The notes under the pieces: generated by a model
Told to the model about the DNA's origin: nothing
Seen by the model: only the letters and a program-made list of their open reading frames with translations
The model's database searches: none
Shown: one piece after another, positions 22,501 to 33,013 of the stretch
Position numbering within the stretch: position 1 is the first letter of the stretch
How the letters are laid out: the number at the start of each line of letters is the position of its first letter
Translations under genes and position numbers: made by a program
NCBI RefSeq assembly: GCF_000002235.5
Contig: NW_022145601.1
Coordinates: forward strand, 26,149,228 to 26,213,227
Direction: 5' to 3'
DNA from: Strongylocentrotus purpuratus
Lineage: Eukaryota; Echinodermata; Echinoidea; Camarodonta; Strongylocentrotidae
DNA: 64,000 nt

Positions 22501-23085
22501 GTCTACCCACAAAAGAAAGTAGTCCATCAAATACCAAGAAGAAATGACCAGAATGAAACTAAGGTTAAGTCCAACAAGGTAGAAATGTTGGCTCTAACGA
22601 TGCCAGAAAAGAAGCCAGATGACAAACGTGTTGGTTTGTCGACGTCGGACTCAACAAGCACCGGAAAGTCGCGGCAGTCACGGCAGAATGATAATGAAAG
22701 AGAGAAGTCTGATGATTATGCATCCGACTTCTCATCCGAAAACTCATCCGATTCGTCCATCAGGAAAACACAAAACTCGAGAAATCAAAGTGAAATGTTG
22801 GCTTTACCAATGCCCGAGACGAGTCCAGCTGATAGTAGGGAATCTTCTCCATCTACTAGAGGATCCACGTCGGATTCGGGTAGCACCAAGGCACGTTCCG
22901 CGTTGTCGCAGCAATCAACATCCAACCAAGGAAGTATCCAGTCAGCGAACAGTGATGACAAAAATGAAAAATCCGAAAGTGTCACACCTGATGATGCTAA
23001 TCAAAAATCAAAACGTGAGGTCAAAGGTCAGGAGGACCAAGGGGCAGATGACAAGGAGGAAGACGTCAGTGTGTTCTTAACCTAA
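19552..23085 (+). CDS. Uncharacterised 579-residue coiled-coil protein (three coding exons)
   Basis: Exons 19552-19615, 20738-21323 and 21996-23085 (stop 23083-23085) join in frame through GT/AG introns, totalling 1,740 nt. The start is the ATG at 19552 (MFAPPKKGTGKQLSKKRQ), a basic N terminus with no signal peptide. Residues about 137-300 are charged and heptad-like (for example KFQELRQIMEETKERHAKSI), crossing the exon 2/3 junction, so a long coiled coil is expected. After it, a basic linker leads to a disordered Ser/Asp/Lys-rich tail with an internal repeat: EMLALTMPEKKPDD near residue 413 and EMLALPMPETSPAD near 483. There is no transmembrane segment or enzyme motif. I do not recognise a family. 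A soluble scaffold or cytoskeletal role would be a guess. Codon choice and exon quality look normal for a host gene. First-exon assignment is less certain than exons 2 and 3. Confidence 0.72.
19658..19925. mobile_element. Miniature element with GGCGGATC inverted ends
   Basis: AGTGGCGGATCCAGG at the left is mirrored by CTAGATCCGCCGCTGA at the right. The interior is mostly G-rich or A-rich. The element lies in intron 1 of the coiled-coil gene. A minus ORF across it (GGSRIFQGGGGE) is the usual artefactual peptide of such repeats. Confidence 0.6.
20020..20182. repeat. Long (GAA)n trinucleotide tract
   Basis: About 95 bp of uninterrupted GAA (20021-20113) is followed by 70 bp of interrupted GAA/GGA. 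It lies inside intron 1 of the coiled-coil gene. Poly-Lys and poly-Leu ORFs here are artefacts. Confidence 0.95.
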
Positions 23086-23142
23086 CTTTCGCAGATACCT
23101 ATAAGAAGGACACAGTTTACTTTAGACGCTCAGGGAAATTCT

Positions 23143-23300
23143 TTAAAGCCCCCTTGCACTACTTATATGTACTTGCGCCCTCTATATAGCAAACAATGCC
23201 TAATCGGTGCCTGTTGGTCCCCCATGATCCTCTTTTTAAAATGTTAATTGATAGCTAATTTGATGAGATAACCACCTGTCAGTGACCTTGCAGGGAGGTG

Positions 23301-23341
<41 letters not shown>

Positions 23342-23369
23342 CCGGCAAAACTAGTGTAGACGGGCTTAA
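23143..23369. mobile_element. TTAA-ended miniature element (copy 2), with a C35 run
   Basis: Begins TTAAAGCCCCCTTGCACTA and ends CTAGTGTAGACGGGCTTAA. Internal blocks (GCCTAATCGGTG, CCCCATGATCC, GATGAGATAACCACCTGTCA) are the reverse complement of the copy at 17978, so the two sit in opposite orientation. A 35-base poly-C run at 23304-23338 has expanded inside it. It starts only 58 bp after the stop of the coiled-coil gene, so it may be transcribed in the 3' UTR. Confidence 0.7.
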
Positions 23370-25060
23370 GACACCTGTATCTCCGGATATCCTCTTATGT
23401 AGTAGGACAATCATTGCTATTCTGTATTCCCTTCTTGAATGATTATAAGGAGCCCTAACCATCTTGAATAATTACTCATCTCCACAGACTAATACAGAAT
23501 TTATCAAAAGAGGTGTTCTTCAACGGCAACGCCCACCTTATACGTGCCTGCCAAATAAGTATCGCCAAGAGACAGGGAGAGAAAGAGAGAGAAAGAGAGA
23601 GAGAGAGATGAAAGTTTGTGGAAATGCATTTCAAAGTAACTGAATTTTAAAAAATTTGAGGGATAATGCATGTCAGCAGTAATATTGCAGACATCACCTC
23701 CAAATCATTAGTTTTTCACCTGCGAGCGACCTCTATGTGAATTTGAATGCACGTTCATGAATTTGAATGAAAAAAGTGTAAAATTGTCCGCCAAAACCTA
23801 GATTTGAAGTGTAACCCTAAAGGTTAACTTTGATGAAATTTGGTCTTGATTATATTTTTTTGTTGAAATATCACAACTTATTGTCTTTGCTTACAGTATG
23901 GACTGCATGGTGTATAAGTATGGTTACTCAGAATAAAATCAGAACAATGTGAGGGTATTGCTGTATTGAAATGGTAAATGGCACGTGGTTCAGTTACTTT
24001 GAGTTACCATGTGACACACGAGTTAATGCGCTTCTTGCTCTCAACAGTCTGTATGCCACATAGTACAGTATGTCTTGTCATTCGTGGTTCTATCTTGGTT
24101 ATGATGAATACACTAATTATGATAGAAGAATGGTAATGCTGCAAATAATTACATTTAATTATTGTTTGTTGTATTTTTTAAACGAACTCATGTATAGTAC
24201 ACTTTTACTTGAAAATGGAAAGCTATTGTACATAAACCAAATTGAAAACACAACTATATCAAGTTTCCTGATTGTGTGTATGTAGTACCGACCAAAAAAT
24301 ATAATAAAGTGGCGAAAATAAAATTGTTGCTTTTGTCTCATTGTCCTAGGTTATTTATTGATTGCAAACTGAAGTGAATGTACTGAACAAGTGGATGGAT
24401 TATGATCAGAACAGTGTTTGCGTGTGTAAGCTGACAACCTTTTGGCAACTGATATTTCATTAATAATTAATTGGTGTTCAATACAAGAATATAATAAATG
24501 CCCAATCATACACATATGATCTTGCGCATTTGTGGAGTTTGCGCCAATTTAGTAGTGTATTGAGCGATGCTTTATTATCATTTTAATGTGGTTTGCTTTA
24601 TAGAGAGGGAGGATAGGGAATATAGGGAAAGGCAGTGTTAGTTTATCTTGCTATAACTTGCTGCGGGTGAAGGAGAGAGAAGGGAAGAGGGAGAGAGAGA
24701 GGGGGGGGGGAGAGGAGAGAAAGGGGGAGTAAGGATGATGGGGATCGAACCAATGGTGGACAAGAAGAAAGAAGAGGGAAATGCTGATCAAATAATCTTT
24801 CACCACGGGAAGGAAAAACAGGAGAAAACCATAAAATTTATTGTTTTCTAGCTAAGCACAACGTTTAGCCTTTGGGGGACGAAAGAAGTGAAAGGCTAAA
24901 GAATAAAAGGAAAACAAAAATTGCTGCGGGAGGAGGGGAGTTGGGAGGAAACAAAAGAGGAGAGAGAAACAGAGAGAGAGAGAGAGAGAGAGAGTTCGGG
25001 ATTGGATGGGGTTGGCTGACAGAAGAGCTGGGGGAGGTCGCGCATGAGAAATGCCCTATT
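23370..25060. other. Intergenic DNA after the coiled-coil gene
   Basis: No gene was seen. It is AT-rich with GA-rich patches at 23570-23610, 24600-24730 and 24940-24995. AATAAA at 24303-24308 and 24317-24322, followed by TTGTTGCTTTTGTCT, is a plausible polyadenylation site for the coiled-coil gene, implying a 3' UTR of about 1.25 kb. Confidence 0.45.
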
Positions 25061-25061
25061 A

Positions 25062-25300
25062 TTACGTAAGGAGGCACGCATTTAAAGTGCGCGTGCGCAT
25101 TAAGGAACCTACTGAATATTCAATAGGCCTGATGACGTCTCAAGTGATTGCGCACGATATGAGAGTAAACCCTGCCCGTTGATTGGTTGAAAGTTATTCT
25201 TCCCAAGACATTTACGTCATCACCAGCTTATTTGCATACAGTCGCTGTGCGGCATAGAAACGACTTTAGTGTTATCAACATACTCTGTTTATATGCCGAA
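25062..25300 (+). promoter_or_regulatory. Candidate promoter of the repeat-kinase gene
   Basis: A locally CpG-rich island in AT-rich DNA carries TTACGTAA (25062), GCGCGTGCGCAT (about 25090, NRF-1-like), TGACGTCT (25133), GATTGGTTG (25181, inverted CCAAT), TTACGTCA (25212, CRE-like) and ATTTGCAT (25230, octamer). It lies 90-330 bp upstream of a donor site (CAG/GTAAGA at 25389/25390) that ends a noncoding first exon. There is no clear TATA box. The motifs are seen; the function is inferred. Confidence 0.5.
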
Positions 25301-25389
25301 CTAGACAAAGGTGCGCAGAAATTCTTCTGAAATTTCTCAACTTTTAGAGTATTTAAAGACACTTCTGACGAAAAATAAAAATTAATCAG
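25300..25389 (+). other. Candidate noncoding first exon of the repeat-kinase gene
   Basis: AATTAATCAG/GTAAGA gives a strong donor at 25390. The next acceptor (TTTAATAG, 26459) places the ATG one base into the following exon, so the 5' UTR would be almost wholly in this exon. The transcription start is unknown, so the left limit is approximate. Confidence 0.4.
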
Positions 25390-26459
25390 GTAAGAACATC
25401 TATATTTATCTATTTTTTAGCCAGTTAAGAGAGAGAGAGGGAGAGAGCGAGGGAGAGAGAGAGAGAGAGAGAGAGAAGTAACAAGATTCAATGAAACACG
25501 CAACTTCGTAGGTCCAAAATGTTGAAGAAACGGATAACAAGAGTTTATGAAGAAGAAGACAGAAAAACGAAGACGAAGAAGATGATGATGGTGATGAAGA
25601 TGATGATGATGATGATGATGATGAAGGAGAAGAAGAAGAAGAAGAAGGAGAATAAAGACTAGAAATGTTAATACAACTCAGGAGAAAAAGAAGAACGAAA
25701 TTACTGCTATAAAGAAAGTATTAATGTGAAAAGAAGAAGGTGAGAAGTTGAATATAGTAGGTTTGATATGTATAACATGGGTAGAAAGGTAGAACAAAAA
25801 CAGCCACAGAAGGAAAATGAAGAAACAATTATAACAAAAAGTGTTGAGGGACTGTCAAGACAAAACAAAATATACCCAAAAATAATGATAGAGGTAAAAG
25901 ACATCAACGAGAACTGGGGAAACAACCATTTTGAGAAAAGTGTATAAAAAGGTGTCATTGTCTTACATTGAAACTTAACACGAAGATCACTTTTATTCTA
26001 TTCGTATAAATAAACAAAGATAAAACAACTAATTGACTTAATAGATACATTAGTCAATCAATAATAGATGAAATACATGAAGCATTAAATAGATAAAAAG
26101 ATAGATAGATACATAGATAAGTCGATATATAGATGAGTTAATAATTGGATATATAGATAGATAGGCCTTACCAAAAATTACAGTTTAAAAAAAAAAGAAA
26201 CACACAATAAGGAAGTAACGGATGAGTTAATAAATAAATAAATAAATTAATTAATTAGTTAATGCATGAATAAATACATGAAGAATGATTGCATAAATCC
26301 ATCAAAATTAATGACTGAATAAGCAAATCAATAAATAAACAAATATGTGAAAATAAATAAATAAATAAGTATATCAAATAGATATAGGCTATGAATAAAT
26401 AATGAAATAGATAATTAAGCAATAAATAAATAGATAAACCTTTTTTTTCAATTTAATAG
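25390..26459 (+). other. First intron of the repeat-kinase gene, rich in simple repeats
   Basis: Contains (GA)n at 25430-25476, GAT/GAA repeats at 25560-25655, and about 400 bp of ATAG, ATAA and TAAA tetranucleotide repeats at 26040-26445 directly before the acceptor. No coding signal was seen; the minus ORF at 25707-25958 has no support. Confidence 0.55.
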
Positions 26460-26460
26460 A

Positions 26461-29400
26461 ATGTGTGGATTTCTTCGCTTCGTCCGTGGGAGGTTTAGAA
26501 ACTCTTCTAACCGTCCCATTCTCAGTCGAAACAACATCAACGAATCTAAGAATGGAACAAAGGTAAGTTTAATTTATCAGGTAAATACATTTCAATTATT
26601 AAGACAACTGTTTCTCTCACTTTGTATATCTTGGCAATTATTATTCTAAAAATGACATGACAGTTTAGAAGATTGCCATTTGTATAATTACCATCAAAAC
26701 AAAATCATTTTTTAATTTTAAAGGCTCCTGAACATATAGTTCATAATGAGAAATATATCATTGACTCCTATTGCTTTACAGAAGGAACTTGATCACATCA
26801 TTCTCACATCGGTTGAGAACGACCCCCTGAAATTTCGACCCGTTCCTGAGAAGGTAGAGGATGTGGATCAAGTATACAGTATCGAACATCGAATCAAGGT
26901 ATCTTGAGACTATCTCCAAATTCAGTTTGCTCGGTGGAATTGAAAATATTTTTACAATTATGTAACTGGTTATAACTGGTTGTAACGAAAGTTATAGGGG
27001 GAGGTGGGGGAGACGGAGGTGGGAAGCTTGAATGATAAATTTATAAGAGATGGGAGAGAAGGGGGAGAGATCGAAAGATAAGAAGAATGTGAAGCGTTTG
27101 CAAATTCTTTAAGACGTTTAAAAATTTACAGAGTTCAATAAACAAAGAACTTTAAGATAAACGTCCTTAAAATTTGGATTTTTCTTATCGTATGGTACAG
27201 GCACTTGTTCTGGAGATGGGTGATCACCGTGCCGTTACTAATGCTGACGACATAATGACACGCCTGGAAGGGGCGTGGCATCTTCAGCAAGAATCCCATC
27301 ATGATCTGGCCAACCAATACGACACACTTGTCAACAAACTCAGGGTATTTCTCGATCCTCGTTCTTCTCTTCTCAGTTAATCTATTCTTCTCTTCTTTTT
27401 ATTGTCATCATTTCTTTCCTCTTAGTCTTATCCTTCTTCTTTCAAGTTCTTCTTCTTCGTCCTCTTTTCTTCTGATTAACTAACTCTACTGACCTCTTCT
27501 TTTGCAATACATCATTTATGAAAAATACAAGGAGCACGGCTCACCCCCCTTTTTTTACAAAAAACTCGACGCCCCTTTTGTTTATCAATTCTTCAATCTT
27601 GCCTCTTACAAATTGTACCCATTTTCATGACTTTTGTATTCATTGTCATTCATCACTATCCTATATTTCTCCTCGGGTTTTTACTACTACCACTATCAAT
27701 TTTCTCAATCCTAATTTTCTTTTATTTTAACCATCCTAACACATTTCCAGACCTTCGCTCGCGACATCGGGCTCGATACCGACATCGCCTCATCTGATGA
27801 TGTCCTGACGATCATAATGAACCTTGATCAACGATGGTGCCAGATATATAATCAACTGAGGGAGGTGACTGGAGCTCTGGACTCAAAGAACACACAAGTC
27901 AAGGTGAGATTAGCTCTTCGATTTCTTTTGTCATTATCACCGTAACTGTTTGCTAGTTGTTAGTATCCCTGCTAACACTTGGGATCTTTAAGTCTGTTCC
28001 TGTCCCATATATATCATTTTATCAGCAACTACAGCAACTATATAGAGTAACTAGGGTATTAAATTTTCAACAATTTCCAAGTACCCAGTTCTAACCTACT
28101 TCGAATCCAAATCGTAAATTAAGGCCAGTTTGTTGTTTCCTTACAACGATGATTGAAGAAAAAACGGCACGTTCAATGTACAGCTCACTACAAATCAATC
28201 AAATCTCAGAGAAGATATTTATATAATATTGACTGGCCTTGAGGGGTATATCAGAAATATTGACCAAGCTCAGATCATATTGCCCCGAGTCGAAAGACGA
28301 GGGCAATATGGTCTTAGCGCGGTCAATATTTCTGATATCCCCCGAAAGTAAAGCCAGTCAATATTTTTATTGTTATCCAAATCAGGCATCTAGAGCAAAT
28401 ACAGACATCCACCATGATAATCTCAAGAACTGAACAAACTTTGTCAAACCAACACTGTGCATCCAGTGCTTGACAAAATTTTCGATACACTGCAAACAGT
28501 GTGTATTTGGTGTGATTATTACGTCACAATAGAGTGCGCGCAAAGTGCGCAGGTTCTCGTACGCATAATAGATGCGCAATGAAAATGCGACGCGGTCAAT
28601 ACAAGATGCCCGGATGCGAGACCGTGGAAAATACCAAGGTATATTTTCACTCGTCTCTACACGCAAAGTCAATACGCGCAGGGAGACCAAGGGAAATACG
28701 AAGAATATACCCCTCCGTTCCCACTGCTAGGGAAAACTAGGGCAATACGGTTTTGTAAATGACCAGCTCAGATGTCTGATACGGGTAATAATTATATAAT
28801 ATTGACTGGCCTTGAGGGGTATATCAGAAATATTGACCAAGCTCAGATCATATTGCCCCGAGTCGAAAGACGAGGGCAATATGGTCTTAGCGCGGTCAAT
28901 ATTTCTGATATCCCCCGAAAGTAAAGCCAGTCAATATTTTTATTGTTATCCAAATCAGGCATCTAAAGCAAATACAGACATCCACCATGATAATCTCAAG
29001 AACTGAACAAACTTTGTCAAACCAACACTGTGCATCCAGTGCTTGACAAAATTTTCGATACACTGCAAACAGTGTGTATTTGGTGTGATTATTACGTCAC
29101 AATAGAGTGCGCGCAAAGTGCGCAGGTTCTCGTACGCATAATAGATGCGCAATGAAAATGCGACGCGGTCAATACAAGATGCCCGGATGCGAGACCGTGG
29201 AAAATACCAAGGTATATTTTCACTCGTCTCTACACGCAAAGTCAATACGCGCAGGGAGACCAAGGGAAATACGAAGAATATACCCCTCCGTTCCCACTGC
29301 TAGGGAAAACTAGGGCAATACGGTTTTGTAAATGACCAGCTCAGATGTCTGATACGGGTAATAATACCTAATACATGACTTTATTTTGTGATATTGTCAA

Positions 29401-32400
29401 ACAGGAGCTGGCAGCCTTCCTCGATGTGAAAACGCCTGTCACCGAGTCTAGTGTATTCGATGACGTCATGGTCAGATGGACAGACCAGCAGTCAAAGTTC
29501 AATGACCTTCAGAAGGCGTTGCAGGAGGAAAGTCGAGAGGCATCCCAAACTTTGCAGGTGATGAAATAAAAACACAATGACTAATAACAATTTAAAGGTA
29601 TTTAGTGTCATTAATTCTTTTAGGTGAAATTGAATTGTTTTCATTGAACAATGACATCAAATGCATTCCGATTATACTGCTTGTCTGTGGCAACATGTGA
29701 TTTTGATTTTGATTACCTTTGTTTCCGTGCATTCTCCAAATTATTTAGGACTGGCCCTTAGTCTTTGCTCTAAAACTTCCACAATGTCTTTGACCAAGTA
29801 AGCTTAATTCAGAAATGTGACATTCTTTCAAATCATGCCTTAAAAATAAAAACTAATTTTTGATATTTTTGAAGTTTTAACTCTTTTAATTTTTAATTCT
29901 TAACCAACCAGAACACCGCAAAGCTGATGGGCGTGGTCCGTCCTGAGAAGAAGGACGCCCTCTCGGATAGCATCGGAGGGATCTGGACCAGGAGCCAGAA
30001 GCAGATCACTGACCTCCAGCAGGAGCTCTTCCAACAGAAGGACCAGATCCAGCGATCTGGAGAACAGCTCCAGGTACAATGACACAATATTTTCTTTTGG
30101 AAAAAATTGTTGCAAAAATATTTTTAAAATGAACAAACACACGCACCATTAAGTCAACCTCTTTTATATAATCCCTTTGTTGTTTGTTTCGAAGGTTTGT
30201 CGTCTTTAAATGGGTTTCACAGGTATGCCAGAGTCACATAACACTTTGTAAAGTTACAAAAGTTACAGGTGGATGGTTTGGAAAATCTATAGATATGACC
30301 AAATATTAAATTGTGTCTTTGACATGTTCAGCGAAGGAGGTGCCTGTAATAACTTGAAGTCTAGAAATAAATTCAAGGGTATTAATAAATCTCTCTTTAT
30401 CCGGACTATATCAGTAAAAAAATTAATAAATATAGTGAATAAATATATTGAAAAAATGAAACAAAATAGATTAATTCATACATGGCTTGAAGTGAATTAA
30501 ATTTACAAATTGAAAATGGATTATATTTCTCTTGCAAACAGGACTTGGCCAAGATCTTTGGTGCGGTATCAACCTCTGTAGATGGGACGAATGTTTTGGA
30601 TGCCATCTCAGAAAAAAGGGAGGAGATGAAATCTCTCATCTCTCAACTCAGATCCTCGCTACTTGTTGAGAAAGATCAGAACAGCAAAGCTCATGAAACC
30701 TTACAGGTACAAAATCTTCTAAACAAATCAATGATATTAATTTTTGATAATATTTAATTATGAAATTTAACAAAATGCAAATGATGTTTATAAAACAGTT
30801 TTTTAAAGATATACTCTTCTTTAAATATGCAATTATACACCATATCAGGTGGAAAAAACTATTTATTCATGATTTATTAATTCGTTTACTTATTTATGTT
30901 GGGCTCTTTTGGGTGTGTTTTAAATAGGGCGTGGCAGATTTCATGGGTGTAGAAACGTCTGGTTGTGAATCCACGATTGTTGGCGGTATGATGGACAGAT
31001 GGACGGAGAACAGAAGAGAGGTCATTGAACTTCAAAGAGCCTTGAAAGATGAGAGGGAAAAGACCAAGCAGGCTCAAGAAGCTCTCATGGTAATTTTAAT
31101 GTCAAAAATCTAAATACACAACAAAAATATGGCAACAAATAACAAAAGAAAAAAAGAGAGAAACAAGAGCGACCTAGATAAATATAACCTATAATTTACA
31201 GTTATTTACTACTAATAAATGATAATGAATGGCATCCAGTATACTACAATCATGACGACAGTAACTATTAATCCAATATGAAATAAGTGAAGTCAGAATC
31301 TCTCCTCCCTAACTTGCTCTCTTTAGCCCCCCTCTCTCTCTCTCTCTCTCTGTTTATCCATCCCACTGTCTGCCTCTCTCTGTGTCTGTTTGTCTATATG
31401 TCTGTATGTCTCTATTTTCACTCTCTCCCTCTCCCCGTCTCTCTCTTTCCTTCTTTCTCACTGTCTCCCTGTCTCTGCACCCTTCTGATTTTACACTTAC
31501 TCAGTCTCGTTGTTTTTCCGCGCCACCTTTCTTTTTACAGGATCATCTCTCCCGTCCCGATCCAGTGCTTGCCTCAACAGTCACTCAGACCGATGACCAC
31601 CAGGCCCAATCGGAAGGCCAACTTTGTCACAAGTCAGTCCAAACAGATCGGTAGGCGAATTATTTTGATCATCGAATATACAAAGTCGTAGATTTATAAT
31701 TTAAAAATGATTTTATTTTCACTGGTCTCTTAGTTATAACAAAAATGATGACCCCATCATGCCCAAAAGATAAAAATGCTTAAAAACAAAACTTAGCAGG
31801 CTGTCCGTGTTTGCATGTGGTAACTCTGCCTATTTAGATCAATCTTTTAATTCAGTAGAGTATTCTTGATTGTAATGAAGGTCGTGATTATTGTTATATT
31901 TTCTAAATTTCCTTTTCAAACAGAGACCCCTTGATCTTTGGTGAGGCCGAGCAGGAGCTACAGCAGATCAAAGAACACCTTTCTCTGAGCATCTCCTACC
32001 GAAGCCATAGCTTCACTTTATCTGCATCTCGCGATCTCATCCATCTTGGTCCTCGCTGCAGAAGCCTGAAGACACTCAGGGCAGGGGATGCCTTCAGACC
32101 ACCAAGTAGGACATCTCTGCTCCGAGGTGTTTCTGCAATCGCCAATACGATCAGCTGTTTGGAGCCACCATGTAACAGCAACATGATGGTCTCCAATATG
32201 TCCGACCTCATCCCTTGGGCGGAGTCGAGGTGCAGCATCGAACTTGGAAGAGGTGTCGCAGGAACTGTCTACCTCTTCCGTCACGCAGTCTCGAAGATCC
32301 CCGTCGCTGCCAAGCTCGTGGAATACCCAGGAGAGTGCTTCAGAAACGAGGTCAGGATTCATCAAGCAATCAGTGGCCTTCCATGGTTTCCTACCTTCTA

Positions 32401-33013
32401 TGGAAGCTTTGACATCGACGGTGACCAGTCAGTTTTGGCCATGGAGTTCGTTGGGAGTGAGTCTGAGGATCGTAGCTACACCATCACTGACTGTCTCGAG
32501 AAGTCCATGTTGAAGACAGGACCGGATCTTACCAGAGATGAGTGGTTTTATGTCCTCAATGGTGTTGCAGAAGGACTGAAAGCGCTCCATTCCAAGGGAT
32601 TCCTGTGTAATGATCTCAAAGAAGACAACGTACTGGTTGTCGAGGAGTCTGGACTCTGGCGAGCCAAGATCATCGATCTGGGATGGGCTTCTGAAATCGC
32701 CACTCCTTTTGTAATGCCTCTGGATGAAGAGCAAATTGATTTTTACCGTAGCGGCCGAGGGTGTAGCCATATTGCCCCTGAATGCGTGTTGGAAGCCAGG
32801 CCCTGCTCAACATCCAGCGATGTCTACTCCTTAGGTAGATTGCTAGCGATGGTAGGTCGCGCCATGAGGTATGATGATTTCGAGTGTTTTGGTACGCAAA
32901 TCTACCTGGCTGACGAAGACCAGAGGCCAACCGTGCAAGAAATCATCGACCAGCTTTACGAAATGCAGCTGGTACAAGGAGGGGAGGATGACCCCGAGTC
33001 ATCCTCTTGTTAG
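26461..33013 (+). CDS. Repeat-unit protein kinase, 785 residues, ten coding exons
   Basis: Exons: 26461-26562, 26782-26898, 27201-27344, 27751-27903, 29405-29557, 29912-30073, 30542-30706, 30928-31089, 31541-31650 and 31924-33013, giving 2,358 nt in frame. Residues 1-34 are basic. The middle exons each encode one unit of 39-55 residues and begin and end in phase 0. The clearest units read LAAFLDVKTPVTESSVFDDV and VADFMGVETSGCESTIVGGM, then MxxRW and a heptad-like helix ending in LQ. The last exon carries a protein kinase domain at about 525-770: glycine loop GRGVAGTV, VAAK lysine (K553), catalytic CNDLKEDN (D653), DLG (D674) and APE (E709). Catalytic Asp, Lys and Asn are present, so activity is plausible. 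Metazoan TKL-like kinases are the nearest general type; I cannot name the family. No signal peptide or membrane segment was seen. A signalling role with oligomerising repeats is inference. Confidence 0.82.
28219..28791. repeat. 573-bp tandem duplication, copy 1
   Basis: Almost identical to 28792-29364; the only difference I see is G versus A in ATCTAGAGCAAA/ATCTAAAGCAAA. The first 140 bp forms nested inverted repeats: ATTGACTGGC with GCCAGTCAAT, TATCAGAAATATTGACC with GGTCAATATTTCTGATA, and ATATTGCCC with GGGCAATAT. The rest is CpG-rich (GTGCGCGCAAAGTGCGCAGG). It lies in the kinase intron between the exons ending at 27903 and starting at 29405. Confidence 0.92.
28792..29365. repeat. 573-bp tandem duplication, copy 2
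   Basis: Head-to-tail copy ending 40 bp before the next kinase exon. Open frames of 64, 68 and 102 codons recur at the same offset in both copies and are repeat-borne, with no recognisable product. The near identity points to a very recent duplication, or to an assembly duplication. Confidence 0.92.
31325..31475. repeat. CT-rich tract before the kinase exon at 31541
   Basis: CTCTCT and TCTGTCTG runs upstream of the acceptor at 31540 in a kinase intron. They give Ser/Leu shadow ORFs. Confidence 0.8.

Larger units (their letters stand above)
26782..31089 (+). other. Seven exon-encoded repeat units of the kinase protein
   Basis: Units by residue: 35-73, 74-121, 122-172, 173-223, 224-277, 278-332 and 333-386, each exactly one exon. 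The last four align by eye as (L/V)A-x-(F/I/L)-(L/M/F)-(D/G)-x-V, a short polar stretch, a hydrophobic helix often holding RW, then E/Q/K-rich DLQ-x-x-L and a terminal LQ. The first is the most divergent. All exons are 0-0 symmetric, so any could be skipped or duplicated without loss of frame. Confidence 0.7.

Noticed and set aside
28239-29313. Pairs of identical 64-, 68- and 102-codon ORFs
   Set aside because: They lie in the intronic 573-bp duplication and are copied with it; no family resemblance.
26782-31089. Reading the kinase repeats as death-fold domains
   Set aside because: Only a loose LxxxLG and RW resemblance; units are too short (about 50 residues) and the helical pattern does not fit the six-helix fold.
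21996-33013. Last exons of the coiled-coil and kinase genes are both exactly 1,090 nt
   Set aside because: The sequences are unrelated, so the equal length is a coincidence and does not show common origin.
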